In this document: positions 1 through 8,008 of the stretch, one piece after another
Layout: the number at the start of each line of letters is the position of its first letter
Position numbering within the stretch: the first letter of the stretch is position 1
Assembly (NCBI GenBank): GCA_001897475.1
Contig: MKSY01000002.1
Location: 1 to 33,817 of the forward strand
Source of the DNA: Alphaproteobacteria bacterium 43-37
GTDB lineage: Bacteria > Pseudomonadota > Alphaproteobacteria > 43-37
Reading direction: 5' to 3'
Length of the DNA: 33,817 nt
Program-made: the position numbers and the translations under genes
Notes under the pieces: generated by a model
Seen by the model: the letters and a program-made list of their open reading frames with translations, nothing else
Told to the model about the DNA's origin: nothing
Databases searched by the model: none

Positions 1-33
1 AGGTCATCGGTTCGATCCCGTTCACCTCCACCA
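1..33 (+). tRNA. tRNA-Ala, 3' part only
   Basis: The window opens inside a tRNA. Visible are the T arm with loop TTCGATC (11-17), the acceptor 3' strand CACCTCC (23-29), discriminator A30 and an encoded CCA (31-33). Base 70 of the tRNA is T, as needed for the G3-U70 pair that defines tRNA-Ala, but the 5' half and anticodon lie outside the window. The T stem contains one T-T mismatch. No 23S rRNA sequence follows within the window, so if this were the spacer tRNA of an rRNA operon, the operon would have to be interrupted. Confidence 0.8.
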
Positions 34-221
34 TGATTTTCCTAGGTTTTTTCATTTTAAGATTTTCCCAAGCAACAAAAAATTAAGAGCCCACAGGAAC
101 ACCATCGCTCCTCTGCGACAAAACTCTAGATGCAACTTGGAATATCCCCGTCAATATCTCCCATAGGGCAAAGTACCTTGCCACCAAACTTAAGAAATGC
201 CTATGGATCCCCGCATACGCG
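34..221. other. intergenic, no gene seen
   Basis: No convincing ORF, promoter or RNA is visible between the tRNA and the miniature element. The last 20 bases or so (about 201-221, GGATCCCCGCATACGCG) are one arm of the palindromic repeat family that recurs at 10128-10378, 13440-13545 and 33120-33160. The 360-bp element directly follows this half unit. Confidence 0.5.
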
Positions 222-581
222 CACTACTGTCCGGGGAAAGTTGAGGAGGCAGATCATGAGAATACCAAAGAGAGTTGTTTGGCTAGCTTAGGTGCAGTTT
301 TGGGAGGTTTTAAGGTGGGCTGAGAAAAGAGGCTTGTTCTGATTAGCACGCTCACATCTTTGGTTTTAAAGCTTTTGCGATAACGATCGGCCTGGTGCTG
401 CTCAACGATGGACTGAAACGAACGACGCGGAAGGCTCTTTAAAAGTTGAACGAATATGCTAGATTGGTACACGGAGCTGCTCCTGTTCAAAATGAAGTTT
501 TAACACCCTCATTTTAACAGCAATCAAAGAGCAGCTCTATCCTTTTTAACCCTCATACTCTATTTTCCCCGGACAGTAGTG
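222..581 (-). mobile_element. 360-bp miniature element (MITE-like), IS4-derived, copy 1
   Basis: A 360-bp unit bounded by terminal inverted repeats of about 18 bp, consensus CACTRCTGTCCGGGGAAA. A nearly identical unit of the same length lies inverted at 13069-13428. It carries only the start of a transposase (254-490) and no catalytic domain, so it cannot move itself and would depend on a full IS4-type element elsewhere. The right flank (582-592, GCATCAAGTGC) is the reverse complement of the 11-bp duplication around copy 2, while the left flank (CCGCATACGCG) does not match. Copy 1 therefore lacks an intact target duplication, which suggests a later rearrangement or deletion on its left side. 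Confidence 0.75.
254..490 (-). pseudogene. truncated IS4-family transposase N-terminus (DUF4372-like), copy 1
   Basis: This 78-codon frame inside the miniature element encodes FVQLLKSLPRRSFQSIVEQH followed by QADRYRKSF. It resembles the N-terminal DUF4372 domain of IS4-family transposases (F-x-Q-L-x(n)-R-x-x-F-x(3)-V). The resemblance ends after about 45 residues; the remainder is unrelated low-information sequence and the DDE catalytic domain is absent. It reads as the stub left by an internal deletion of an autonomous element. The frame starts with TTG. A functional protein is unlikely, although a stub that still binds DNA cannot be excluded. Confidence 0.6.
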
Positions 582-586
582 GCATC

Positions 587-866
587 AAGTGCGGGAATGA
601 CGAAGAGGAGTGCGGGAATGACGAAGAGGAGTGCGGGAATGACAAAGGGAGGTACGTGAGGAAGACAAAGGGAGGTGTGGAGTGACAAAGAGAGGTGTGG
701 AGTGACAAAGGGAAGTGTGGAGTGACAAAGGGAAGTGTGGAGTAACAAAGGGAGGTGTGGAGTAACAAAGGGAGGCGTGGAGTAACAAAGGGAGGCGTGG
801 AGTGACAAAGGGAAGTGTGGAGTAACAAAGGGAGGTGTGGAGTAACAAAGGGAGGTGTGAGGGATT
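587..866. repeat. tandem array of about 20-21-bp units
   Basis: About thirteen head-to-tail imperfect units. The first are 21 bp (GTGCGGGAATGACGAAGAGG plus A) and later ones 20 bp (GTGTGGAGTGACAAAGGGAA), with small differences such as GTGA/GTAA and AAGG/GAGG. The units abut with no unique spacers. Reversed, the first type reads GTCATTCCCGCACTC, the same half site that repeats beside the large palindrome at 10055-10378. The array thus appears to be amplified half sites of the intergenic palindrome family. It lies immediately downstream of rppH and ends in degenerate copies near 900. The ORFs running through it in several frames are by-products of its periodicity. Confidence 0.8.
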
Positions 867-932
867 AAAGCCGAGAAAACGGGGTGACAAAGGGAGGTGT
901 GCGGATTGCCAATCAAATGGATGTCTATTACC

Positions 933-1412
933 TCAACCCAACCCCGCTCCAAACTCTGCAAGCACAGCTTCATAAACCGAACGTTTGAAGTCGACGGCAA
1001 GGTCAGGCAGCGATAATGGAGAGACCCACTTCCATTGGCTAAATTCCGGGTGAGCAGTGTGGATGTTGATTTCGCTATCTTGCCCCAAAAAGCGGAAGAG
1101 GAACCAGATCTGCCGTTGGCCGATATATTTGCCGCCCCAGATTTTTTTCTGCAGATCAGCAGGTAGCTCATAGGAAATCCAATCCTTAGATTGCGCGATG
1201 AGAGAGACGTTACTCGTCCCAATTTCTTCTTTGAGTTCCCGCAAAGCGGCGGTTAGCAGATCTTCACCAGGATCAACCCCACCTTGGGGCATTTGCCAAG
1301 CCTCTCGGGCCGTTTGATCAATTCTTTGCCCCACGAACACATCGTTATTGGCATTAATGACCATCATCCCAACGCACAAACGATACGAATCATTACTGTA
1401 CGTGCTTGACAC
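933..1412 (-). CDS. rppH: RNA pyrophosphohydrolase RppH (Nudix)
   Basis: A cytoplasmic Nudix hydrolase that removes pyrophosphate from 5'-triphosphate mRNA ends and so starts RNase E-dependent decay. The Nudix box is complete: GGVDPGED, then RELKEEIG, with the G-x5-E-x7-REL-x-EE-x-G spacing. WQMPQGG lies just before it and YIGQRQIWFLF after it, as in RppH/NudH enzymes. I start it at GTG 1412 because GGAG lies ten bases upstream. A longer TTG start at 1430 has no visible ribosome site. With either start it overlaps the stop of the upstream deacetylase gene, so it is probably translationally coupled and is the last gene of the gpmI operon. The length of about 159 residues is usual. The function is secure and the start is less so. 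Confidence 0.9.
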   Translation of the reverse strand: MSSTYSNDSYRLCVGMMVINANNDVFVGQRIDQTAREAWQMPQGGVDPGEDLLTAALRELKEEIGTSNVSLIAQSKDWISYELPADLQKKIWGGKYIGQRQIWFLFRFLGQDSEINIHTAHPEFSQWKWVSPLSLPDLAVDFKRSVYEAVLAEFGAGLG

Positions 1413-2646
1413 TCGCTTGTTGCTCCACAATGGCGGTTAAACAAACCAACTCTATCCCTTTTGTTTGAAGGCCCTCAGCCCATGTCGCCAAGCGGTCTAA
1501 CGTCACAGGATATGGCATCGCCACGCCAACGGCCGTCCCATCCTTCAAAGCTATTGCTTCCAGTTTCTCAAGGTTCTGATCAATAGCTTGCTTGGAAACC
1601 TCATCATCAATGAGCAAATTTGGGCGAATATAGAGGCCGCCATTATCACGCACAAGCGCAGCTGCCTGAGACCTGACTAACGCATGCACATCAAACCAAA
1701 TCAAGCCTCGCTTTAACACATCTTCAACAACTGGCTGAAGAAAAGCCTTCTGGCTTGCTAAAACATGCCCCATCGTGTGAGAAATACCAACAATACCATT
1801 GGCATGCTCTAGAGCTTGATCTAAATGCTGCAGATTTCTTTCCGCACTATAGGACGATAACAAAGCCATTGGGCCAGGATCATTAACAGGAAAATCATCC
1901 GGCTCCATCGGCACAACGACCAAAGATTCATGACCTCGTTCATGAGAGTGTTTAACCAGCGCTGGTAAATCTGGCGAATAGGCAGAAAAAGCAATCACAA
2001 TCTGAGATGGCAGATTATCAATAGCCTTCAATGCCGCCGCCGTCTCCAAACCGACCCCTTTTAGAACGACCACAATACGATGGGGCGCCGCCTCTTCATG
2101 GGGTGTTTTTTGAGAGTATTTATAAGCGGGCCACTCACTCTTTGGTGGAAACTGAACACCAGAAGGTGATTGCAGCTTCGCTTCTTCGACTGAATTGGCC
2201 TCATTAGGAGCCTGAACCGGCTCCTCAGTTAATACAGGCCGTCCTCCCTCTCCTTGAGGAGCAGGCGTCTGCTCGCTCTGTGAAGCAGCCGCATTCTCTA
2301 TATCACTATTTTCAACTGGCCGAACTGTCTGATCCGCATTTAACTCAGCGGCAACCTCATGGGGCTGCGCAGTGTTTGTATGGTCAGTTGATTTTTCAGG
2401 AGGAATAGCGGAGATAATCTGAGCTCTTCCCTCACCCTTTCCCTGCTCAGCCCCCTCCATCGATTCGACTAAAGGAGCCTCATCTTTATTCAAGTGCATG
2501 GTAATTGTGACGCTATGTCTCGGCGCAGCCTCATTAGGAACATAGACCCAAGAACACCACGCTACAATACCAACCAAAATCATAAGTAGGCAGGTCCAAG
2601 CCACAACAAGCGGTGACATGATTACATTCAAAAGCTTCCTCACCAC
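1393..2646 (-). CDS. divergent polysaccharide deacetylase family protein (YibQ/DUF610-like)
   Basis: An envelope protein of the divergent polysaccharide deacetylase family. One N-terminal membrane segment (about residues 12-35, LVVAWTCLLMILVGIVAW) anchors it facing the periplasm. A long acidic, Glu/Pro/Ala-rich linker runs to about residue 180, followed by the globular domain (RIVVVLKGVGL ... SHTMGHVLAS ... LIWFDVHAL ... GVAMPYP). Members keep the NodB-like fold but often lose metal ligands, so catalytic activity is uncertain. The start is a GTG at 2646 (a second GTG at 2643 is possible), behind an AGGGGGTG ribosome site. It lies 14 bp after ctpA and overlaps rppH, the usual alphaproteobacterial order next to EnvC and CtpA, which suggests a role in wall remodelling at division. 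Confidence 0.82.
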   Translation of the reverse strand: MVRKLLNVIMSPLVVAWTCLLMILVGIVAWCSWVYVPNEAAPRHSVTITMHLNKDEAPLVESMEGAEQGKGEGRAQIISAIPPEKSTDHTNTAQPHEVAAELNADQTVRPVENSDIENAAASQSEQTPAPQGEGGRPVLTEEPVQAPNEANSVEEAKLQSPSGVQFPPKSEWPAYKYSQKTPHEEAAPHRIVVVLKGVGLETAAALKAIDNLPSQIVIAFSAYSPDLPALVKHSHERGHESLVVVPMEPDDFPVNDPGPMALLSSYSAERNLQHLDQALEHANGIVGISHTMGHVLASQKAFLQPVVEDVLKRGLIWFDVHALVRSQAAALVRDNGGLYIRPNLLIDDEVSKQAIDQNLEKLEAIALKDGTAVGVAMPYPVTLDRLATWAEGLQTKGIELVCLTAIVEQQASVKHVQ

Positions 2647-2660
2647 GCCTACACCCCCTG

Positions 2661-4130
2661 CTAACGTTTTAGAATAGATGATACCGGCCCAGCATCGGCA
2701 TCCACAACATTAGCCTTTTTTGGTGATTTTGTGTAGATAGCATATGCCTTTAAAAGATCAAGAGCACGCGCAAGCTGATAGTCGTATTCAGACTCAGGCA
2801 ATTTAGCTGGCTCAGCCCCTTGGGACTTATGATCATTCTCATCATCAGCGCCACTAGCCTTATTATTCTGCTTTTTTAAAGCAGCTTCTTTATCTTTTTC
2901 CTTTTGCTTTTCTGCCTGCTCCTGACGCTCCTTCTCCTTCTCGTGCTCTTTCTCAAGAGCTTCGATTGGCTTTAAGACGCCCGGTAGATTTTCCTCACGG
3001 CGACGCTTATCGTCAACATGTTCAAGCTTGGCTTGGTTAATAATCACATCTGGGGTCACCCCATTGCCCTGAATTGGATAACCGGATGGTGGATAATAAC
3101 GCGCAACGGTCATAATCGTGCCACTCAGCTTGTCCGAGTTAGGCACCATAACCTGCACTGATCCTTTTCCAAACGATCTATTGCCCATGATGATAGCACG
3201 CTTATGATCTTGAAGAGCAGCCGCAAAAATTTCAGAGCATGAAGCAGAACCAGCATTAATTAATACCGCGATGGGATAGCCATGAAGGATATCGCCAGCT
3301 GATGCATTGAATCTTTGAATTTTCTGAGAGTCTCTTCCTCGAACCGAAACAATCTCGCCGCTATCTAGAAACAAATCCGCACAAGCTAATGACTGCTCAA
3401 AAACACCACCAGGGTTATTTCGCAGGTCCATAATAACACCTTGCAATTTTGGCCCAAGCTTCTTTTTAATATCAACAATAGCCTCTCTCAGCATACCTTC
3501 TGTTTTATCGTTGAAAGTACTGATACGAATATAACCTATTTCCCCCTCAATCCGATACTTCACTGGATGGACTTTAATTATATCTCGCTTAATAGTGACA
3601 TCAAAAGGATCACGGCCTTCACGAACGATACGCAATTTAACGATGGCTCCCTTTTGCCCTCTCAGCTTCCTGGCAGCCTCTTCAATATTCATGCCCATAA
3701 CCGGCTCACCATCAATCCAAATGATATAGTCACCAGCCTTAATCCCTGCGTTGTAAGCAGGTGTATCGTCAATAGGCGAAATCACTTTAATAACACCATA
3801 TTCTTGGATCATTTCGATCCCGATGCCAGCAAACTCACCCTTTGTTCGCTCTTTCATGACATCAAATTCTTTTGGCGTTAAATAATCTGAATGAGGATCA
3901 AGAGCTCTCATAGCTCCTTTGAGAGCACCGTTCCAAAATTTCTCCTCAGAAACTTCGTCAACATAATGATTCTTGACCTTTTCATGAAGCTCTAAAAGCT
4001 TCTGAATTTGCGTATTATTGCCAGTCAATTGCTGAGCCGGCTGTGGCGGCGAGTCTTTTGCACTCAAGCAAGTTGACGAGAGCAAAAAGGTATTCAAGAC
4101 GATTAGAAGGAAAATTTTATTTCGTTTATG
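2661..4130 (-). CDS. ctpA: carboxyl-terminal processing protease CtpA (S41 family)
   Basis: A periplasmic serine protease that trims or degrades envelope proteins by recognising their C-termini through a PDZ domain. ATG 4130 (GGAAG upstream) gives a clean signal peptide MHKRNKIFLLIVLNTFLLSS, so I prefer it to the GTG at 4160 that would overlap envC. Counting from that GTG, the PDZ domain spans about 105-185 and the catalytic pair is Ser307 in GSASCSE and Lys332 in SFGKGSVQ. Their 25-residue spacing matches the family Ser/Lys dyad. An unusual tail of about 60 residues rich in Lys/Glu (about 385-450) precedes a conserved C-terminal helix. It lies five bases after envC in the wall-remodelling operon. 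Its substrates cannot be read from the sequence. Confidence 0.92.
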   Translation of the reverse strand, partial: HKRNKIFLLIVLNTFLLSSTCLSAKDSPPQPAQQLTGNNTQIQKLLELHEKVKNHYVDEVSEEKFWNGALKGAMRALDPHSDYLTPKEFDVMKERTKGEFAGIGIEMIQEYGVIKVISPIDDTPAYNAGIKAGDYIIWIDGEPVMGMNIEEAARKLRGQKGAIVKLRIVREGRDPFDVTIKRDIIKVHPVKYRIEGEIGYIRISTFNDKTEGMLREAIVDIKKKLGPKLQGVIMDLRNNPGGVFEQSLACADLFLDSGEIVSVRGRDSQKIQRFNASAGDILHGYPIAVLINAGSASCSEIFAAALQDHKRAIIMGNRSFGKGSVQVMVPNSDKLSGTIMTVARYYPPSGYPIQGNGVTPDVIINQAKLEHVDDKRRREENLPGVLKPIEALEKEHEKEKERQEQAEKQKEKDKEAALKKQNNKASGADDENDHKSQGAEPAKLPESEYDYQLARALDLLKAYAIYTKSPKKANVVDADAGPVSSILKR

Positions 4131-4135
4131 CATTT

Positions 4136-5239
4136 CTACTTCTTCCATTTTAAGATCCACGGCGTCGGGTCAACAATAACAGTATTTTTTCTAAGCTCAA
4201 TGTAAAGTTTTGGCCTTTTCTTTTCATCACTCATCTGGCCAATTGGCTCACCTGATAAGACCTCTTGACCAGCCGCAACATACATTTTTTTCATACCAGC
4301 TAATAAAACATGATAATCTTTACCCGCATGAATAATCAAAATATTGCCATAACCGCGAAATGGCCCCGAAAACACAACGGCCCCATTAGTTGGCGCAGTC
4401 AGCTGCGCACTCGCTCGTGTTTCCATTACAACACCCATACTATACGGGGAAAACTCTTTATTTTTGTCAAACGCAGTTAAAACTTTTCCCGGCGCTGGAG
4501 GCACAAGCTCCAATTCTTTGACCTGCTGCTTAAATTTCTTAGCTAAACTCTTATTGCCTTTAACATGCCCCAAAAGCTCTTGCACAGTCCCAGAAGAAAG
4601 AACAGCCTGATCGAATTCAACCTGCGGCTTGGTTGCCAATGCTTTTGCTTTCGCCTCCATCAAGCGAGCCAAGATAGCTTGCTTGCCTACAAGCTTTGAA
4701 TATATAGGCCCAAGCGCTTGCCGTTGGCGTTCAATATTTTGACGCAACTGGCTTAGCTCTGTCACCTGTTGTCTAAGGATATCACCTTTTTGTTTCAACG
4801 AAGGCCAAATAGACTGAAGAAGCAATCCTGAACGCAGCGTTTGATTCGCATCTTTTTCAAGCATCAATAAAGCAATAGGTGAGGTTTGCGATAAATGGGC
4901 CAACGATTGCAACGTTGATGAAATTTGCTGCTGATGAGCCTCCAGAAGCTCTTGCTTTTGGGATAGCTGAATTTCAAGCTCGTTGAGATTTGATTCAATA
5001 TCAAAAGCTCTCGCTTCAAATTCATGAATTTTGGAAGCGATATGAATCATTTCAGCTCGCAACCCTTCCAGCGACAAATCTTCATAAGTTGGCCCATACG
5101 CATCACCTTCTTGCACAACTGGAGCCGGTTGATTGACCTGAACTTTTCCAACTGGTTTAGCATTCGATACCCCAGCGATTCCAAAGGCCGCGCAAGAGAT
5201 GCACATAAAGCATAATCTTTGAAAGTTTTGAATTATCAT
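4136..5239 (-). CDS. envC: murein hydrolase activator EnvC (coiled coil plus degenerate LytM)
   Basis: A periplasmic division protein that activates amidases which split septal peptidoglycan. It has a signal peptide (MIIQNFQRLCFMCISCAAFG, cut near SNA-KP), a long coiled coil (about residues 50-200, Gln/Leu/Glu-rich) and a C-terminal LytM/M23 fold (about 265-365: GAVVFSGPFRGYGNILIIHA ... PKLYIELRK). The usual metal-binding HLHFE motif reads KLYIELRK and the HxD ligand pair is missing, so it should be an activator rather than a peptidase, as expected for EnvC. Its ATG overlaps the gpmI stop (ATGA), indicating translational coupling. The partner amidase is not in the window. Length 367 residues. 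Confidence 0.9.
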   Translation of the reverse strand: MIIQNFQRLCFMCISCAAFGIAGVSNAKPVGKVQVNQPAPVVQEGDAYGPTYEDLSLEGLRAEMIHIASKIHEFEARAFDIESNLNELEIQLSQKQELLEAHQQQISSTLQSLAHLSQTSPIALLMLEKDANQTLRSGLLLQSIWPSLKQKGDILRQQVTELSQLRQNIERQRQALGPIYSKLVGKQAILARLMEAKAKALATKPQVEFDQAVLSSGTVQELLGHVKGNKSLAKKFKQQVKELELVPPAPGKVLTAFDKNKEFSPYSMGVVMETRASAQLTAPTNGAVVFSGPFRGYGNILIIHAGKDYHVLLAGMKKMYVAAGQEVLSGEPIGQMSDEKKRPKLYIELRKNTVIVDPTPWILKWKK

Positions 5240-6777
5240 AAGCCTTTCTTCCGATTCAACAATGAATGTCCTGTCATTGTATCAGGAACACGAATCTCCA
5301 TTAGCTCGAGAACCGTAGGCGCTACATCTTGCAATCCACCTGAGACCAAGCTTCCCTCATAATCTGAATGAACCAAAACACATGGCACAACGTTTGTTGT
5401 ATGAGCCGTATGGGGTTCATGCGTAGCGATATCAAGCATACACTCGGCGTTACCATGATCAGCCGTAATCAACACGTACCAACCTTCAGCCAGAGCGACA
5501 TTTTCAATGCGCCCCAAGCATACATCCAGTGTTTCAACCGCCTTTTTAGCCGCATCAAAGCTCCCTGTATGACCAACCATATCAGCATTAGCATAGTTGA
5601 CCACAATGAGCCTGGCCTCTTCTTCACGCATCGCTTTCAACAAAGCCTCTGTCACTTCTGAGGCCGACATTTCTGGCTGCAAATCATAATGAGCAACTTT
5701 GGGTGAAGAGATCAGAACCCTTTCTTCATAAGGAAACGGTTCTTCTTGACCTGCATTTAGAAAATAAGTCACATGAGCAAATTTTTCTGTCTCGGCTATG
5801 CGATATTGCTTATACCCTAGAGCCGATACCACCTCACCTAATGTATCCTGAATTGGCTCGTTCACAAACAAGGGAGAAAAATGCTTCTGCAAACTCTGGC
5901 TATACGCTGTCATTCCTTGAGCTGGCCCCTTATGCTGGAAGCCATTCCGCTCAAAAGCAGACAAGGTAGGATCGCTTAAGCTGGTTAACAGCTGTATACA
6001 CCGATCAGCTCTAAAGTTGATCATCAATACCCCATCTTCTGGGTGCATTCCTGCATAGCCCACTCGGCAAGATGGGACAAAAAACTCATCTGTTACCCCA
6101 GCGCTATAAGAAGCGTGAATAACCTCAAGTGGGTCAGCAAATTCACCCTCACTTTTACCAAATACAATTGCCTGAAATGCTTTTTCGATTCGCTCCCATC
6201 GTTGGTCTCTATCCATAGCAAAATAGCGCCCGCTGATGGTTTGAATAGTTATATTAGGGTGAGAATGGATAGCGCCAGCAAAGGTTTGAACATATTCAGC
6301 AGCCGATTTTGGGGCCGTATCTCGCCCATCAAGAAAGGCGTGTATGTTTACGTTTACACCCGCCTGACTTAAGGTCAATGCACAGGCTAAAAAATGATTC
6401 TGATGAGAATGCACACCACCAGGCGACAAAAGTCCCATTACATGGCATGTACCTGTTTTCTGTAAAATACTTTTAGCTAAAGGCTGCAAAAGCTCAGCAA
6501 GCTTCCCGCTTTCCAGGGCTTGATTAATCTTGGGCAAATCTTGATAAATGACTCGCCCACTGCCAATGGTCATATGCCCCACTTCAGAATTGCCCATTTG
6601 CCCTTCTGGCAAACCGACACTCAAACCGGATGTATTTAGGGTTGCGTGTGGGTATTGCGCTAAAAAACGATCAAAATTTGGAGTATTGGCAGCGGCAATA
6701 GCATTGGACGTAGAAGCTTCTTCTACACCCCAGCCATCCAAAATACATAAAACAACCCTCTTGGCCTTCTGGTTCAT
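5236..6777 (-). CDS. gpmI: 2,3-bisphosphoglycerate-independent phosphoglycerate mutase
   Basis: A cytoplasmic glycolytic enzyme interconverting 3- and 2-phosphoglycerate with two metal ions and a phosphoserine intermediate. The alkaline-phosphatase-type motifs are all present: LCILDGWG, the catalytic serine in GNSEVGHM (residue 64 from this start), HAFLDGRDT, INFRADR, NADMVGHTG, TADHGNAE and HTTNVVP. I chose ATG 6777 because GAGG lies six bases upstream; the ATG nine codons earlier (6804) has no ribosome site. About 513 residues, normal for the family. It is the first gene of the operon leading through envC, ctpA and the deacetylase to rppH, the order usual in alphaproteobacteria. A 20-bp inverted repeat lies just upstream (6810-6829). 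Confidence 0.96.
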   Translation of the reverse strand: MNQKAKRVVLCILDGWGVEEASTSNAIAAANTPNFDRFLAQYPHATLNTSGLSVGLPEGQMGNSEVGHMTIGSGRVIYQDLPKINQALESGKLAELLQPLAKSILQKTGTCHVMGLLSPGGVHSHQNHFLACALTLSQAGVNVNIHAFLDGRDTAPKSAAEYVQTFAGAIHSHPNITIQTISGRYFAMDRDQRWERIEKAFQAIVFGKSEGEFADPLEVIHASYSAGVTDEFFVPSCRVGYAGMHPEDGVLMINFRADRCIQLLTSLSDPTLSAFERNGFQHKGPAQGMTAYSQSLQKHFSPLFVNEPIQDTLGEVVSALGYKQYRIAETEKFAHVTYFLNAGQEEPFPYEERVLISSPKVAHYDLQPEMSASEVTEALLKAMREEEARLIVVNYANADMVGHTGSFDAAKKAVETLDVCLGRIENVALAEGWYVLITADHGNAECMLDIATHEPHTAHTTNVVPCVLVHSDYEGSLVSGGLQDVAPTVLELMEIRVPDTMTGHSLLNRKKGL

Positions 6778-6809
6778 CCAAAACCTCAACGCATTTAATA
6801 ACATATATC

Positions 6810-6829
6810 TTTAGTCTAACTTGACTAAA
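6810..6829. promoter_or_regulatory. inverted repeat, possible operator for the gpmI operon
   Basis: TTTAGTC-TAACTT-GACTAAA, with perfect 7-bp arms and a 6-bp centre. It lies 33 bp before the chosen gpmI start, in the gpmI/xerD divergent gap. The position suits an operator or a small hairpin in the leader. No T run follows, so it is not a terminator. No regulator can be assigned. Confidence 0.3.
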
Positions 6830-6929
6830 ATGTTAAGGGATGTTTTTGAACCACCACGCCATTTTCCTTTAAACACCCCCTTTATCACCCCTTGTTATAT
6901 CAAAACTCCTTGTATCTTGTAAGGATACA

Positions 6930-7850
6930 GTGGCAGAATGCAACATGAGTTTACATACTGACCTGCAAATTTTTTTAGAAATTTTAGCTACAGAACGTGG
7001 TTTCTCGCTCCACAGCCTCACAAGTTACCAAACAGATCTTCTGGCATTTATAGCCTCATTACAATCCCCCTTAACCACACATATCAATATGCAATCTTGC
7101 AGTGAATTTTTGGATCGACTCCATGCGCGAAAGCTTTCGCCTAAAACCATCCACCGCAAAATGGCTTCATTAAATCAATTTTTAAAATATCTTCTGGAGG
7201 AGGGACACATTTCCTCAAACCCGCTTGCCACGATGGATCGCCCTAAACTTGGACTACGACTACCCCGAATATTGAGTCAAGATGAAGTCCTTGCGCTGAT
7301 TGAAGCCAGCGACACACACGACCCAAACCATCCTTTTCGATCCCGTCTTATCCTCGAATTCTTTTATGCAACTGGTATGCGCGTTTCAGAGTTAATTTCC
7401 ATTGAACGCCATTGCATCATGCCTGGCAAAGGGTTGACCATTCGCGGAAAGGGCAATAAGGAGCGTTTTTTGCCATTGCACCCAATTGCATGGGACGTGT
7501 TGAATGACTATACCGCCACACTCTCTCAAATAAAGCTGGGTGGGCCGCATTGGCTTTTTCCATCGCCAAAGCCTCAACAACATATAACACGCCAACGGTG
7601 CGGCCAAATCTTAAAGGAGCTAGCTCTTTTAGCGAACTTAGACCCAGAGTGCGTTCACCCACATGTGCTGCGGCATGCGTTTGCATCCCATCTTCTGGAA
7701 GGCGGCGCAGACCTCATGGGTGTCCAAAAATTATTGGGGCACGCGGATATTTCGACAACAGAAATTTATACCCACCTTAATCACGAACAATTACGTGCAT
7801 CCCTTTTTAAGGCCCACCCTTTAGCTAAAACAAAGAAGAGAAAAGAATAG
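6930..7850 (+). CDS. xerD: tyrosine recombinase XerD
   Basis: A site-specific recombinase that resolves chromosome dimers at dif together with XerC and FtsK. The N-terminal SAM-like DNA-binding domain covers about residues 6-105 and the catalytic domain about 112-300. All catalytic residues are visible: Arg151 (GMRVSEL), Lys174 (RGKGNKER), His245 and Arg248 (PHVLRHAFASHLLEGG), His271 (LLGHADISTTEIYTH) and Tyr280. The wording EGGADLMGVQKLLGHADIST is closer to XerD than XerC. The start is GTG 6930 with AAGGA four bases upstream; ATG 6945 is the alternative. There is no prophage boundary here, so a housekeeping role fits better than a phage integrase. The C-terminus ends in a Lys-rich tail. Confidence 0.87.
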   Translation: MAECNMSLHTDLQIFLEILATERGFSLHSLTSYQTDLLAFIASLQSPLTTHINMQSCSEFLDRLHARKLSPKTIHRKMASLNQFLKYLLEEGHISSNPLATMDRPKLGLRLPRILSQDEVLALIEASDTHDPNHPFRSRLILEFFYATGMRVSELISIERHCIMPGKGLTIRGKGNKERFLPLHPIAWDVLNDYTATLSQIKLGGPHWLFPSPKPQQHITRQRCGQILKELALLANLDPECVHPHVLRHAFASHLLEGGADLMGVQKLLGHADISTTEIYTHLNHEQLRASLFKAHPLAKTKKRKE

Positions 7851-7949
7851 AATAACATATTTTCCGCCATTCACACTCTACCAGATATCTTCCTTCATCT
7901 CATACATCACACTATCTTACCTTAAGCAGAAAAGCATATAAATTTCATT

Positions 7950-7978
7950 TTGCATAACGACCACATTGGGAGTATAAA
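7950..7978 (+). promoter_or_regulatory. sigma-70-type promoter for trhO
   Basis: -35 TTGCAT (7950-7955), 17-bp spacer, -10 TATAAA (7973-7978). It would start transcription about 20-25 bases before the trhO ATG, giving a short leader. This fits with the lack of a clear ribosome site further upstream. Confidence 0.5.
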
Positions 7979-8008
7979 GATGAATCACATTACGATTTTA
8001 GACCAGCC

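Noticed and set aside
587-866. CRISPR array
   Set aside because: Units abut each other and there are no unique spacers between them; no cas gene is nearby.
553-1222. Several ORFs of 90-220 codons full of HTSLCHSTPPF-like repeats in different frames
   Set aside because: They translate the 20-21-bp tandem array (587-866) and the antisense of rppH; the protein periodicity only mirrors the DNA repeat.
4136-5239. Active M23 metallopeptidase
   Set aside because: The LytM domain lacks the HxxxD and HLHFE metal ligands, so EnvC here should be an activator only.
6930-7850. Phage integrase for the phage-like genes
   Set aside because: Sequence wording, length and lack of an adjacent attachment site or tRNA fit housekeeping XerD.
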